Positions 54,782-63,054 of a stretch of DNA of 64,000 nucleotides are shown piece after piece (within the stretch, counting starts at the first letter, position 1; every line of letters starts with the position of its first letter). Position numbers and translations under genes: made by a program. Location of the stretch: contig CAVXDE010000006.1 in assembly GCA_963760435.1 (NCBI GenBank), forward strand, positions 62,001-126,000, read 5' to 3'. The notes beneath the pieces are model-generated. The model saw only the letters and a list, made by a program, of their open reading frames with translations, made no database searches and was not told the DNA's origin. The DNA is from JAFAXD01 sp963760435 (GTDB lineage Bacteria; Pseudomonadota; Alphaproteobacteria; Rhizobiales; Xanthobacteraceae).

Positions 54782-55750
54782 ATGCGCAAACTCGCCGCGC
54801 TTAGCGCGCTGACATTGTTCGGCCTCACGAACCTCGCCGCGGCTGAGGAAGTGACCCTTCGGGCCGTCACTTCGTTCGCCGAGAAGACCACCTATTCGCG
54901 CGGCTTCGAGCGCTTCATCGACCGGGTGAACGATGCCGGCAAGGGCGTCATCCACATCAATTACATCGGCGGTCCAAAGGCGATGCCGCCGTTCGAGGTC
55001 GGCAACGCGCTCAAGAACGGCGTCATCGACGTGGCCAATGCCACCGGCGCCTTTTACACCAACCTGATGCCGGAGGCGGATGCCTGGAAGCTGCGGCAGG
55101 TGCCGATGGCCGAACTGCGCCGCAATGGCGGCCTCGACGCCTTTGGCAGCCTTTATGGACAAAAGCTGAATGCGATCTACCTGGCGAACTTCGTCGGTGA
55201 GAACCCATTCCACCTCTATCTGAACAAGAAGATCGCGAGCCCCGATCTGACCGGCCTCAAGTTGCGTATCACTCCGGTGTACCGCGACTTCTTCCAGGCG
55301 CTGGGCGGAACCGTCGTGCAGACCGCGCCGGGCGAGGTCTACACCGCGCTCGAGCGCGGCGTGGTCGACGGCTATGGCTGGCCGATCACCGGCATTTTCG
55401 ATCTCGGCTGGCAGGAGAAGACCAAGTATCGGGTCGATCCTGGCTTCTACACCGCGGAAGTTTCGGTGCTGATCAACAAGTCCACGTGGGACAAGCTGAC
55501 AGCGGAGCAGAAGGCCGTCCTGCAAAAGGCCGGCGCGGAGGGCGAGGCGGAAGCGATCCCCGAGTTCAACAAGCTCAATGCGGAAGACACCGAGCGTCAG
55601 GCCAAGGCCGGCATCGAGCCGATCACCTTCGACGCCGCCGGCACCAAGCGCTATCTCGATCAGGCGTATGAAGCGGGCTGGGCCGGCGTCATTCGCCAGA
55701 GCCCGGAGCAAGGGGCGAAGCTGCGCGGCTTTCTGTCCAAGCCGCAGTAG
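54782..55750 (+). CDS. TRAP transporter substrate-binding protein (DctP type)
   Basis: A 322-residue DctP-like protein: signal peptide (RKLAALSALTLFGLTNLAAA), then EVTLRAVTSFAEKTTYSRGF, the mid-protein LKLRITPVYRDFFQALGGTV (conserved Arg that holds the carboxylate) and APGEVYTALERGVVDGYGWP. The ATG at 54782 gives a standard signal peptide; 54761 is an alternative. It is the first gene of a dctPQM operon and probably binds an organic acid. Confidence 0.88.
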   Translation: MRKLAALSALTLFGLTNLAAAEEVTLRAVTSFAEKTTYSRGFERFIDRVNDAGKGVIHINYIGGPKAMPPFEVGNALKNGVIDVANATGAFYTNLMPEADAWKLRQVPMAELRRNGGLDAFGSLYGQKLNAIYLANFVGENPFHLYLNKKIASPDLTGLKLRITPVYRDFFQALGGTVVQTAPGEVYTALERGVVDGYGWPITGIFDLGWQEKTKYRVDPGFYTAEVSVLINKSTWDKLTAEQKAVLQKAGAEGEAEAIPEFNKLNAEDTERQAKAGIEPITFDAAGTKRYLDQAYEAGWAGVIRQSPEQGAKLRGFLSKPQ

Positions 55751-55786
55751 CAAACGGACGCTTTGGCTCGCTTCGGAGGATTGCGG

Positions 55787-56302
55787 GTGCAGCGGCTTTC
55801 TGATCTCTACGGCCGTCTGCTTGATGTCATGCTGGCGATCGCCTGCGCGCTGCTGCTGGGAATGACACTGCTGATCGGCAGCGATGTGCTGTTGCGCAAC
55901 GTCGGCGCTGGCGGCATTCCGCCGAGCAACGAGCTCTCCGAATACGGCCTCTACCTGTCCACGATTCTCGCCGCGCCGGGACTGCTGCGGCGAGGGCAGC
56001 ACATTCGAGTCGATATTGTCCTGCAGGCGATGCCGCCGCGCCTCGCCTGGTATTGCGAGTGGATCGGCGACCTCGTCGGCATCCTGTGCTGCTTCTTGTT
56101 TGTCTGGTACGGCGTGCGCGTCACCTTGGCGAGCTACACGGCCGGCGCCGTCTCGATCAAAACCCTGGTGCTGCCGGAGTGGTGGATCATGGCTCCGATG
56201 CCGGTCTGCTTCCTCATGCTGGCGCTCGAGTTCATCTTCCGCATGCGCTCCCTGGCGCTGGCAGAGCGGGCGCCGCGCGCCGACGCCGTCTCGGCGTCAT
56301 GA
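55787..56302 (+). CDS. TRAP transporter small permease (DctQ type)
   Basis: A 171-residue membrane protein with four hydrophobic segments (LDVMLAIACALLLGMTLLIG; ELSEYGLYLSTILAAPGLL; IGDLVGILCCFLFVWYGVRV; WWIMAPMPVCFLMLALEFIF), the DctQ layout. The GTG at 55787 is chosen because CGGAGG lies seven bases upstream; a TTG at 55763 is less likely. Confidence 0.86.
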   Translation: MQRLSDLYGRLLDVMLAIACALLLGMTLLIGSDVLLRNVGAGGIPPSNELSEYGLYLSTILAAPGLLRRGQHIRVDIVLQAMPPRLAWYCEWIGDLVGILCCFLFVWYGVRVTLASYTAGAVSIKTLVLPEWWIMAPMPVCFLMLALEFIFRMRSLALAERAPRADAVSAS

Positions 56303-56318
56303 GTATGGAACAACGGTC

Positions 56319-57635
56319 ATGATGTCGTGGCAGGCCGCCGCTTTGTTGTTGCTCGGCGGCTCGACCGTGCTCCTGTTCATGGGCATTCCGGTCGCCTTCA
56401 CGTTCCTCGCCGTCAATCTGATCGGCGCCTGGCTCTATCTCGGCGGCACGGTCGGCATCGAGCAGATCGTGCGCAACAGCGTGGTCGCGGTGTCGAACTT
56501 CTCGCTCACGCCGATCCCGCTGTTCGTGCTGATGGGCGAGATCCTGTTTCACACCGGTCTTGCCCTGAAGGTGATCGAGGGCATCGAGCGGTTGATCCGG
56601 CAGGTGCCGGGGCGGCTGGCCGTGGTCGCGGTGGTCGCCGGGACGGTGTTCTCCGCGATCTCCGGCTCGACCATCGCGACGACGGCGATGCTGGGCTCGC
56701 TGATGCTGCCGGTGATGCTGGCGCGCGGCTACAATCCGGCGATGGCGACCGGCCCGATCATGGCGATCGGCGCGGTCGACATGCTGATCCCGCCGTCGGC
56801 GCTGACCGTGCTGCTCGGCAGCCTCTCGGGCATCTCGATCTCCAAGCTGCTGATCGGCGGCGTGGTGCCGGGCCTGATCCTGAGCGTTGCTTTCGTCGGC
56901 TACATCGTGACGCGCGTGCTGATCAACCCGAAGCTCGCGCCGGCGAGCCCGATCGAGGAGCGTCACGGCTGGGCCAAGTATGAATTGCTGGTGCTCTACG
57001 TCATTCCACTGATCTCGATCTTCGTCGTCGTGATCGGCGCCATGTCCGGCGGGCTCGCGACGCCGACCGAATCCGCCGCGCTCGGCGCGATCGCCACCAT
57101 GGCGCTCGCGGCCGCCTACCGGGTGCTGACCCTGAAAGCGCTTGCCACGGCGCTCAAGGGCACGGTGATGATCTCGGCGATGATCCTCTTCATCATCCTC
57201 GGCGCCACGACGTTCTCGCAGATCCTGAGCTTCTCCGGCGCCACCGAGGGCATCGTCTCCGGCATCCTCGGACAGGGCCTGTCGCCGGGCGCGATCCTCG
57301 CCGGCATGTTGCTGCTGCTGATCTTCCTCGGCGTCTTCGTCGACCAGGTGAGCATGATGCTGATCACATTGCCGGTGTTCATGCCGATCGTGCAGCGGCT
57401 CGATTTCGACCTGATCTGGTTCGGCGTGCTCTACCTGATCTGCATGCAGCTCGGGCTGCTGTTGCCGCCGCATGGCCTGTTGCTCATGACCATGCGCGGC
57501 GTCGCGCCGCCGCAGGTCACCATGGGCGACATCTTCCGCGCGGTCGTGCCGTACGTCGCCATGAGCTTGTTGTTGCTGGCTCTCATTTTGGCGCTGCCCG
57601 CGGTCGCGACCTGGCTGCCGGCGTTGCTGGGGTAG
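56319..57635 (+). CDS. TRAP transporter large permease (DctM type)
   Basis: A 438-residue polytopic protein of the DctM/SiaM family: LLLFGGS-like first span, IPLFVLMGEILFHTGLALKV, GRLAVVAVVAGTVFSAISGS, the conserved AIGAVDMLIPPSALTVLLGS and LGLLLPPHGLLLMTMRGVAP. These are the ion-binding and transport motifs. Two adjacent ATGs (56319, 56322) are possible. It is the last gene of the dctPQM operon; repeat tract B begins 43 bases after its stop. Confidence 0.89.
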   Translation: MMSWQAAALLLLGGSTVLLFMGIPVAFTFLAVNLIGAWLYLGGTVGIEQIVRNSVVAVSNFSLTPIPLFVLMGEILFHTGLALKVIEGIERLIRQVPGRLAVVAVVAGTVFSAISGSTIATTAMLGSLMLPVMLARGYNPAMATGPIMAIGAVDMLIPPSALTVLLGSLSGISISKLLIGGVVPGLILSVAFVGYIVTRVLINPKLAPASPIEERHGWAKYELLVLYVIPLISIFVVVIGAMSGGLATPTESAALGAIATMALAAAYRVLTLKALATALKGTVMISAMILFIILGATTFSQILSFSGATEGIVSGILGQGLSPGAILAGMLLLLIFLGVFVDQVSMMLITLPVFMPIVQRLDFDLIWFGVLYLICMQLGLLLPPHGLLLMTMRGVAPPQVTMGDIFRAVVPYVAMSLLLLALILALPAVATWLPALLG

Positions 57636-57677
57636 CCTCCGCCTGCCGAACGGTCGGAATGCATTCGTGTCAGGTGA

Positions 57678-57751
57678 TGTCATCTATGGCTAACTTACTG
57701 AAAATATTAAAATATTCATCGCTCTGGCGCTCATAGATTCCATAGATGTCG
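57678..57751 (+). repeat. 74-bp repeat, unit 4
   Basis: Left arm TGTCATCTATG (57678-57688), GCTAACTTACTGAAAA, an AT-rich middle, CATAGATTC (57732) and the outer right arm CATAGATGTCG (ends 57751). The arms pair at 9 of 11 positions; the two right-hand copies of CATAGAT stand nine bases apart. Confidence 0.75.
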
Positions 57752-57805
57752 TTTTTCAGCCCGGTCACGCACAGCGGCGGCTCGACAAGGCGAACGCCGA
57801 CTGTT

Positions 57806-57879
57806 TGTCACCTATGATGAAGCAATTGAAATCCTGAGCTATTTTTTCTTCATTGCCGCATAGATCGCATAGGTGCCAC
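57806..57879 (+). repeat. 74-bp repeat, unit 5 (compensatory change in both arms)
   Basis: Left arm TGTCACCTATG (57806-57816), ATGAAGCAATTGAAAT, an AT-rich middle, CATAGATCG (57859) and the outer right arm CATAGGTGCCA. Against the other units, T to C in the left arm is matched by A to G in the right arm, so pairing is kept. Confidence 0.75.
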
Positions 57880-58356
57880 TGGTTTGATCGGTGACCCGCC
57901 TCCCCGAAGATATCACGCCCATCCGCGTGATCGCCTGCATGAGCTTAGGTGACGTTGGCGCATAGAGATGACCTTGCGCGCATAGGTGCCATCGATTGCG
58001 CCGCCGATGAGTGCTGGTCCACGCGGGGCGGGTGCCGGTGTGCCGAGGATCGCCGAAAAGTCTCCTTCGCATACATGACGTCCGCGCTCATAGATGTCGC
58101 TGACCCTCATAGGTGACGTCACCTCGCATAGCGTCATTGATGACGTTCTTCCGGCACACGCCGCAACGTGGGTACGGCTCACATTCATCAGATTCGCAAT
58201 GTCAAATAGCCCGGCTCAAGCCAACGCCCGACCGGTTTGCTCACAAGACGAGCGCGAAGCGAAGCACCAGAACGTTTTGCTTTTTAGATTGTCAAGATCA
58301 TTGGTATGGTGCGGCCCTTGATAGTCTGAAATCCCCTCAAGCGCAGCAGGATTGCC

Positions 58357-58827
58357 ATGCAAATCAGACGAGTGGTTACCGGGCACAAGCCGGACGGGAA
58401 AGCGACGGTGCTGATCGACGAGATCTCAAAGGATCACGTGTCGTTTCGAAAAGGCGCCGATGTCTATAACATCTGGTCCACGAAAAATCTGCCCGCGGAT
58501 AATGACGACGCGACCGACGGAGCGAAGGGCATCGCTGGAACGGCGCTCAAGGGTGGCTCGGTGTTTCGCGTGATCGAATACGCACCCGGCGTCATTCCGC
58601 GCAATCATCGCACCGACTCGATCGACTACGCGGTCATTCTCAAGGGCGAGATTGAAATGGAGCTCGATGACGAGTGCGTGCGCCTGCGGGCGGGGGATGT
58701 ACTCGTTCAGCGTGGCACCATTCACAACTGGGTCAATCGCAGCAACGAAACGTGCATTATCGCGTTCGTGCTGATCGATGCATTGCCGGCCACGATTGGC
58801 GGTGAACAATCCAAGCCTGTCGGATAG
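58357..58827 (+). CDS. Cupin-domain protein
   Basis: A 156-residue single-cupin protein. Motif 1 is GVIPRNHRTDSIDYAVILKG, with the first metal histidine in NHR and the usual second histidine replaced by Asp, and motif 2 is GDVLVQRGTIHNWVNRS with the final histidine. This pattern is common in small cupins near aromatic or gentisate catabolic genes; activity cannot be told. It lies just downstream of repeat tract B. Confidence 0.84.
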   Translation: MQIRRVVTGHKPDGKATVLIDEISKDHVSFRKGADVYNIWSTKNLPADNDDATDGAKGIAGTALKGGSVFRVIEYAPGVIPRNHRTDSIDYAVILKGEIEMELDDECVRLRAGDVLVQRGTIHNWVNRSNETCIIAFVLIDALPATIGGEQSKPVG

Positions 58828-58868
58828 GGCTCGACATGCGGGGTTGTTGAGACTCGTGGGTGCGCTCC

Positions 58869-59076
58869 AGATCGTGTCTCGAACCTCTGCCTCGGAGTTC
58901 CAGCGAAAATTCCGTGAGTTAGGGCGGCAGCCGGATTATCGGGCACGGGCGGCGCAAGTTGATGCTGGCAAACCATTACGACTGGTTCGTGGCAGCGGAT
59001 GGCCGAACGCATCTCACCGCGATTGCCGCCGCGGTCGTGGGGACTGCGGTTTGGTAGGCGGAATGGATCCGGAGAA
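58869..59076 (+). pseudogene. Decayed Phd/YefM-type antitoxin gene
   Basis: The plus strand reads VSRTSASEFQRKFRELG from about 58875, the usual opening of Phd-family antitoxins in this group, then loses frame; NHYDWFVAADGRTHLTAIAA from about 58969 and, after a TAG codon, AEMDPENA match the C-terminal part. At least one frameshift and one stop are present. No toxin gene was found beside it. The match rests on remembered family pattern only. Confidence 0.45.
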
Positions 59077-59259
59077 CGCGCGGCAAATAAAGTTCGGCCG
59101 TGTCTCTTTTCGAGGCCAGACCCTTTCTGGTCATCCGTTACAATTATCTCGGGACGCGAGAAGCGATCGTATGTTGGGACCAAAGGAAGGAGCGCCCAGC
59201 ATGTTTGGCCGCCGCCGCGTTCGTGCAAAGCCTGATCATAGTACTGTAGCAGATTACTA

Positions 59260-59757
59260 TCACTTAACTCGACATGAATATTGTTGAAAATCAGAAGAAA
59301 CGTTGCGGTCCTTGCTGAGAAAAATCGTCAGATATTTGATAACTTGGCATTCGTCACATTTGGCGCTAAGACGAATCAGTAGGTCCTCTCGATAATCAGC
59401 AACCGTTTGGTTTGAATCAGACAATAATTTCCTCGTAACAACAAGGGAAACATCTGGTATGCTGACGTTTGACTTCGCCTTGCCAACACCGTGAGTTTTG
59501 GGAAATTGTTCACCACCTTGGGTTGGAATATTGAATTGATCAGTCTCAAGATCTACCTCTGCATTGAGCAAGAATACAACGCCTTCGGTCGCTGATGAGG
59601 CGCCAAACAAAATATTATTCCCTACAAATGTGATCTGTTTATGCAGTACTCGGCATATTCCTAAGCATTGCCTTCCGGAAAACTCAATTGTCCGGACCGT
59701 TCGGTCGCCACAGAACGGGGCAGCGGCTACGCATTCGAGCAAATAAGCGAAAGACAA
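59260..59757 (-). CDS. Hypothetical protein in the lower-GC patch
   Basis: A 165-residue protein without a recognised family: a hydrophobic start (SFAYLLECVAAAPF), GASSATEGVVFLLNAEVDLE in the middle, and a Cys/Lys-containing end (SAKCDECQVIKYLTIFL). The only start is a TTG about 20 bases after the stop of the DUF4189-like gene, so it would be its operon partner. Codon use is more AT-rich than in the rest of the window, like its neighbour, which suggests a shared foreign origin. Confidence 0.42.
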   Translation of the reverse strand: MSFAYLLECVAAAPFCGDRTVRTIEFSGRQCLGICRVLHKQITFVGNNILFGASSATEGVVFLLNAEVDLETDQFNIPTQGGEQFPKTHGVGKAKSNVSIPDVSLVVTRKLLSDSNQTVADYREDLLIRLSAKCDECQVIKYLTIFLSKDRNVSSDFQQYSCRVK

Positions 59758-59779
59758 AATGCGTATCTTGCAAGTGTAG

Positions 59780-60844
59780 TCATCTCATAGAGTCCACTGC
59801 GCAACTTTGCTCTGTAATCTTTGCGTTAAAGCTGGGTGGCAGGGGAACCTGACCTGAGGTGGTGTATCCAATAATTTTGAATTCTGTAACCGCGCAAGCT
59901 TTACATGCGTCAATTCTGAATTTTGTTGTTGTCATCAAGAGTCCGAGCAGAGTGTTGTCGGGCAAAAAGCGATGGGATCGTGCGATAGTAAGATCTGTGA
60001 GGTATAGCGTTAAATTCTGACCATCAAACGACGCGGTCGCAAGCTCGCGGTATAGAGTTCCTGGCGCCGCAGCCGAGGTACGCGATACATCTCCACCTAA
60101 CAGTTTTCTGATGGCGAGCAAGTCTCCAGTGACGTCATTTGTTCGACCGAGTTCATATTGTATGCCGCTATCCTGTGCACGTCCTCCAGCATATTGGAGA
60201 ATGTTTCTGCCAACCAACTCGATGACACCGAATTTTGCGTCGCAATCGCCGTTAACACAGACGCGATGCGCATAGCTAATGGCTTTGGCGCTTAGGCTGC
60301 ACGAAGATCCTTGCCGAGCCGTGATGTCGTTTCGGCGCGCTATTGCCTCCGTCTCCTTTCGTTGGTTTGCGACCTGAGCTAGCGGGCCATCAATAGCGTC
60401 ACAGAACGACTGCCTGATCGTGCAAAAGCGGCCGCGACTATATTCTCGGCAGAAAGCTAAGGCCCTTGTTTCTGCTTCTCCTTGTTTGGCGCCGGTGGCA
60501 ATACCAGCGGCGTTGCCGATATCAGGAGCCGCGAAAGCAAAACATCCCAGTTTGAACTGTCGGACCAACTGGCAACCGGGCCCCCGCTGTTGGCAGCGGG
60601 CCATGGCAAGATTGATGGAAGTGGCTGGAGATTCCTCGTTGAATGACAAGCCGTACCACATGTTCCCGGCGCTATCACGACCGAGAGCAAATGCGGCCTC
60701 CGCTTCCGCTTGCGAAGCTCCTAGAACTACCAAGATTGTCTGTAACAGTAGCGCACTTAGGAGTGAAATCCACCCGGAAAAATTGAGTAGCGCACGCTTC
60801 CTAAAATCGCACGCTTTTAAAAATAGCGTCATTAGCGTCTTCAC
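59780..60844 (-). CDS. Secreted DUF4189-like protein
   Basis: A 354-residue protein with a membrane/signal segment (WISLLSALLLQTILVVLGAS, cleavage near AEAEA) followed by a DUF4189-like module (AAFALGRDSAGNMWYGLSFN, then SINLAMARCQQRGPGC with Cys pairs) and a Cys-containing second half without a family match. Start is GTG at 60844 or ATG at 60832. DUF4189 proteins are secreted, disulfide-bonded and of unknown function. Base composition is clearly lower in GC than the flanks, suggesting acquisition by transfer. Confidence 0.65.
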   Translation of the reverse strand: MKTLMTLFLKACDFRKRALLNFSGWISLLSALLLQTILVVLGASQAEAEAAFALGRDSAGNMWYGLSFNEESPATSINLAMARCQQRGPGCQLVRQFKLGCFAFAAPDIGNAAGIATGAKQGEAETRALAFCREYSRGRFCTIRQSFCDAIDGPLAQVANQRKETEAIARRNDITARQGSSCSLSAKAISYAHRVCVNGDCDAKFGVIELVGRNILQYAGGRAQDSGIQYELGRTNDVTGDLLAIRKLLGGDVSRTSAAAPGTLYRELATASFDGQNLTLYLTDLTIARSHRFLPDNTLLGLLMTTTKFRIDACKACAVTEFKIIGYTTSGQVPLPPSFNAKITEQSCAVDSMR

Positions 60845-61149
60845 GCCGTCATCCGTCGGAATATAGGCGTCGAAGGCACGGTGGCCGTCCTAGCGAGATC
60901 ATACTCAAAGGCAAACCCGGGCGACCCTCGTAGCTTCCGTTCGTCACGGAGGGTTCTCGACTGGATAACGTGATAATCACGGCTGGGTCACGGGAGATTA
61001 TACGTTTGAAGTGATTGGAGGACCCACTTCGGAGGGCCATAGACGGACAACCGCCGGCGAGCGTACAAGTAGTTAACGCAAACTCTGCGTGCTACCAAAG
61101 TGAGTTTTTGAGACATATTCGGCCGAGTTAACGCGAGGGATTGGCTACG

Positions 61150-61434
61150 GTGCGTCTCCTGATCGAGTTAATGTTGGCCGTCGGCTTCACTGGCACGACC
61201 GGATTTTTGTTTCGGGAAAGATTTGAGAAGAACATATTACTATCTGGCATTGTGGCATTTCTATTGCTTGCATCAACATTCTTGACAATCCGGGAGCTTG
61301 TTAACGTTGTCAAAGAGTGGGTGCAGCGACAACCGCAGGTCATTCAGCCGGGCCCCTCGGCAGAATTACCCAAGCCCCTTTCACCGCCGTCAAGGTTCTG
61401 TAGGACCTTTAACGGGAAGCAGATTTGTGAATGA
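61150..61434 (+). CDS. Small membrane protein, unknown
   Basis: A 94-residue protein with two hydrophobic segments (LLIELMLAVGFTGTTGFLF and LLSGIVAFLLLASTFLTI) and a proline-rich tail ending with two cysteines (SRFCRTFNGKQICE). I prefer the GTG at 61150, eight bases after GAGGGA; TTG at 61141 is an alternative. It is divergent from the DUF4189-like gene and has the same lower-GC composition. No family recognised. Confidence 0.5.
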   Translation: MRLLIELMLAVGFTGTTGFLFRERFEKNILLSGIVAFLLLASTFLTIRELVNVVKEWVQRQPQVIQPGPSAELPKPLSPPSRFCRTFNGKQICE

Positions 61435-61735
61435 GAGATGAAACGACATCGTAGAACGATCGGATAGGGACCGCTAACCGAGCGGCTAATTCCAAAGAAG
61501 GAAATTCATGAAGAACGTCAGGGTTTTTTGGTACCGTAACCGAACCGAAGCAGCGAGTGATCTTCAGGTATTGTGAGAAGGGAGGCGACCGGGAGGAGAT
61601 TTGGTAAAGACCATGGTTAAGATCTGGGCTCTGTCCATTGGGCTACAATTGGTGACGTATGCCGCATCGAAATCGACCTATGGAGCTCTCCGGGGAGCGA
61701 AGGCGCTGCCGCAGCCGAAGGCACGCACGCCCAGT
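61435..61735. other. Intergenic region, nothing recognised
   Basis: Three hundred bases between a small membrane-protein gene and the convergent cupin gene. I saw no tRNA, repeat or terminator that I could support; composition changes here from the lower-GC patch back to the high-GC background. Confidence 0.45.
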
Positions 61736-62071
61736 TTACTTAAACCCCGCGATCTTCAGCTCCACCAGAATGTTCCGATAGCGCCAGCCGCTGCGGTTGA
61801 AGAGCTCGTGCGGAATGCCCGGCTCGCGCCAGAGCGCCTGGCCCGGCGTTTCCTTGGTCGGGCGGCGGCGGCCGTCGGCGAAATGCATTTCGTTGTCGCC
61901 GTCGGTGAGCGGGATCACCAGATAGGGAAGGTCGTGTTTGTGCCAGGGCTGGCGGCCGCCCGGATCGAGGGCGAGCCCCCACACGCGCACGTACTCGTTC
62001 TCGAATACGACCTCGTCGCCGATCGGGCCGAGGGCCGCCGCGGGATCGAAGGGTTGAACGTCATTAGTCAT
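61736..62071 (-). CDS. Small cupin protein
   Basis: A 111-residue cupin: VVFENEYVRVWGLALDPGGR, QPWHKHDLPYLVIPLTDGD (metal HKH) and GQALWREPGIPHELFNRSG (second His). The ATG at 62071 is preferred over 62083. It is the third gene of the minus-strand operon monooxygenase-amidohydrolase-cupin, 15 bases after the amidohydrolase. Small cupins of this kind act as dioxygenases or isomerases or bind ring-cleavage products. Confidence 0.82.
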   Translation of the reverse strand: MTNDVQPFDPAAALGPIGDEVVFENEYVRVWGLALDPGGRQPWHKHDLPYLVIPLTDGDNEMHFADGRRRPTKETPGQALWREPGIPHELFNRSGWRYRNILVELKIAGFK

Positions 62072-62086
62072 GTGTTTCTCCATTAG

Positions 62087-63044
62087 CTAATGCGCGCCGA
62101 CCGGCGCGACGTTGTCGTGGAAAAGATGTTGGCGCTCGCCAGGGGTGAGCCCGGCGAGCTGGGCGTGCGGGTGCATCAACCCCATCGGGAATGGCCAGTC
62201 GGATCCAAACAGGATGTGACCCTGGCCAAAAATGGAGGCGGCGAGGCGCAGGGCGTCGGTGTCGTGGGTGATGCAATCGACCACCAGGCGCTTCAGGAGC
62301 GCGCGTGGGTGGGGCAAGGACCTGCTGATGCCTGGACGGTCGGTCTGAAAGCCCTGCTCGAGGCGCCCGGCCAGCATGGCGGCGACGCCGCCGCCATGGG
62401 CGAAGCAGAACGTGATGTGGGGATAGTGCGCGATCACGCCGCCGAACACCAGGTGTGCGATGGCAACCGTGGTCTCGTAGGGATTGCCGAGCAGGTTGGT
62501 CAGATAGAACGGCGCGAGGCGCGGGTCGTCATTCTCGCCCGGATGCACCAGCACGAATGCAGCGGCGGCCTCGAGCGTGCGCCAGAGCGGATCGTAGATC
62601 TTGTCGGACAGCATGCGGCCCGGCGCCACCCGACGGCATGCTGAAGCGCCGTAGGCCGGTGCCGATGGCGCGCGCGGCAACGTCGCGCGCCAGATCGGGG
62701 TGTTCGATCGGCAGATGTGGAAGCGGCGCTAATCGCTTTGGATATCGCTGCGCGATGGCCGCAAGTCCGTGATTGACGCAATCGACCCAGCGCGCCGCTG
62801 CGGCTTCCGGCAAGTGCTGACGGTAGAGCGGCGGCGGCGCGGAAATCCAGGCCTGCGCGATCTGGTTGGTGTCGAGCCAGGCGATCAACGCGTCCGGGGC
62901 GAACAACGGTTTCAGGCCGACTTTATGACCATCAACAGTTAGCGCAGACGCCGCCGCGTCCCATCGCACGCCGTCGATCGTTTCCAATCCCGGCGCATCG
63001 ATCGGCACCAGGTGGGTGTGGATATCGAGCTTGATCGCTTCCAT
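62087..63044 (-). pseudogene. Amidohydrolase 2 family (ACMSD-like), one frameshift
   Basis: A metal-dependent TIM-barrel hydrolase/decarboxylase: the start has LDIHTHLVP (H9, H11), and the second half has FVLVHPGEND, ITFCFAHGGGVAAMLAG and HILFGSDWPFPMG with the catalytic Asp. These match the aminocarboxymuconate-semialdehyde decarboxylase group. The frame breaks after FSMPSGGAG: one extra base in the GGCCC run at about 62617-62621 accounts for it, and its removal gives GAGRMLSDKIYDPLW. Both halves are otherwise intact, so assembly error is possible. It would act on a ring-cleavage product from the monooxygenase encoded just upstream. Confidence 0.8.
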
Positions 63045-63054
63045 CGGACTCGTC

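Larger units (their letters stand above)
57678..58295. repeat. Repeat tract B: two 74-bp inverted repeats, half-sites and 3' module
   Basis: A second intergenic tract with the same build as tract A: two 74-bp units, then half-sites CATAGAGATGAC (57961), CATAGGTGCCA (57981), CATACATGACG (58070), CATAGATGTCG (58089) and CATAGGTGACG (58108), and the 3' module TCAGATTCGCAATGTC with AAATAGCC (58188-58211) plus AACGTTTTGCTTTTTAG and ATTGTCAA (58271-58295). AGGTGACGTCACCT (58111-58124) is a perfect palindrome. No coding frame is supported. Confidence 0.8.

Noticed and set aside
56232..57683. Long minus-strand open frame opposite dctM
   Set aside because: His/Asp/Arg/Gln-rich shadow of a hydrophobic membrane protein gene.
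60849..61040. Small minus-strand gene upstream of the DUF4189-like gene
   Set aside because: Short, Ser/Arg-rich, no start signal; more likely leader or promoter sequence.
61601..62086. Plus-strand gene upstream of and over the small cupin
   Set aside because: Most of it is antisense to the cupin gene, whose HKH and IPH motifs are clear.
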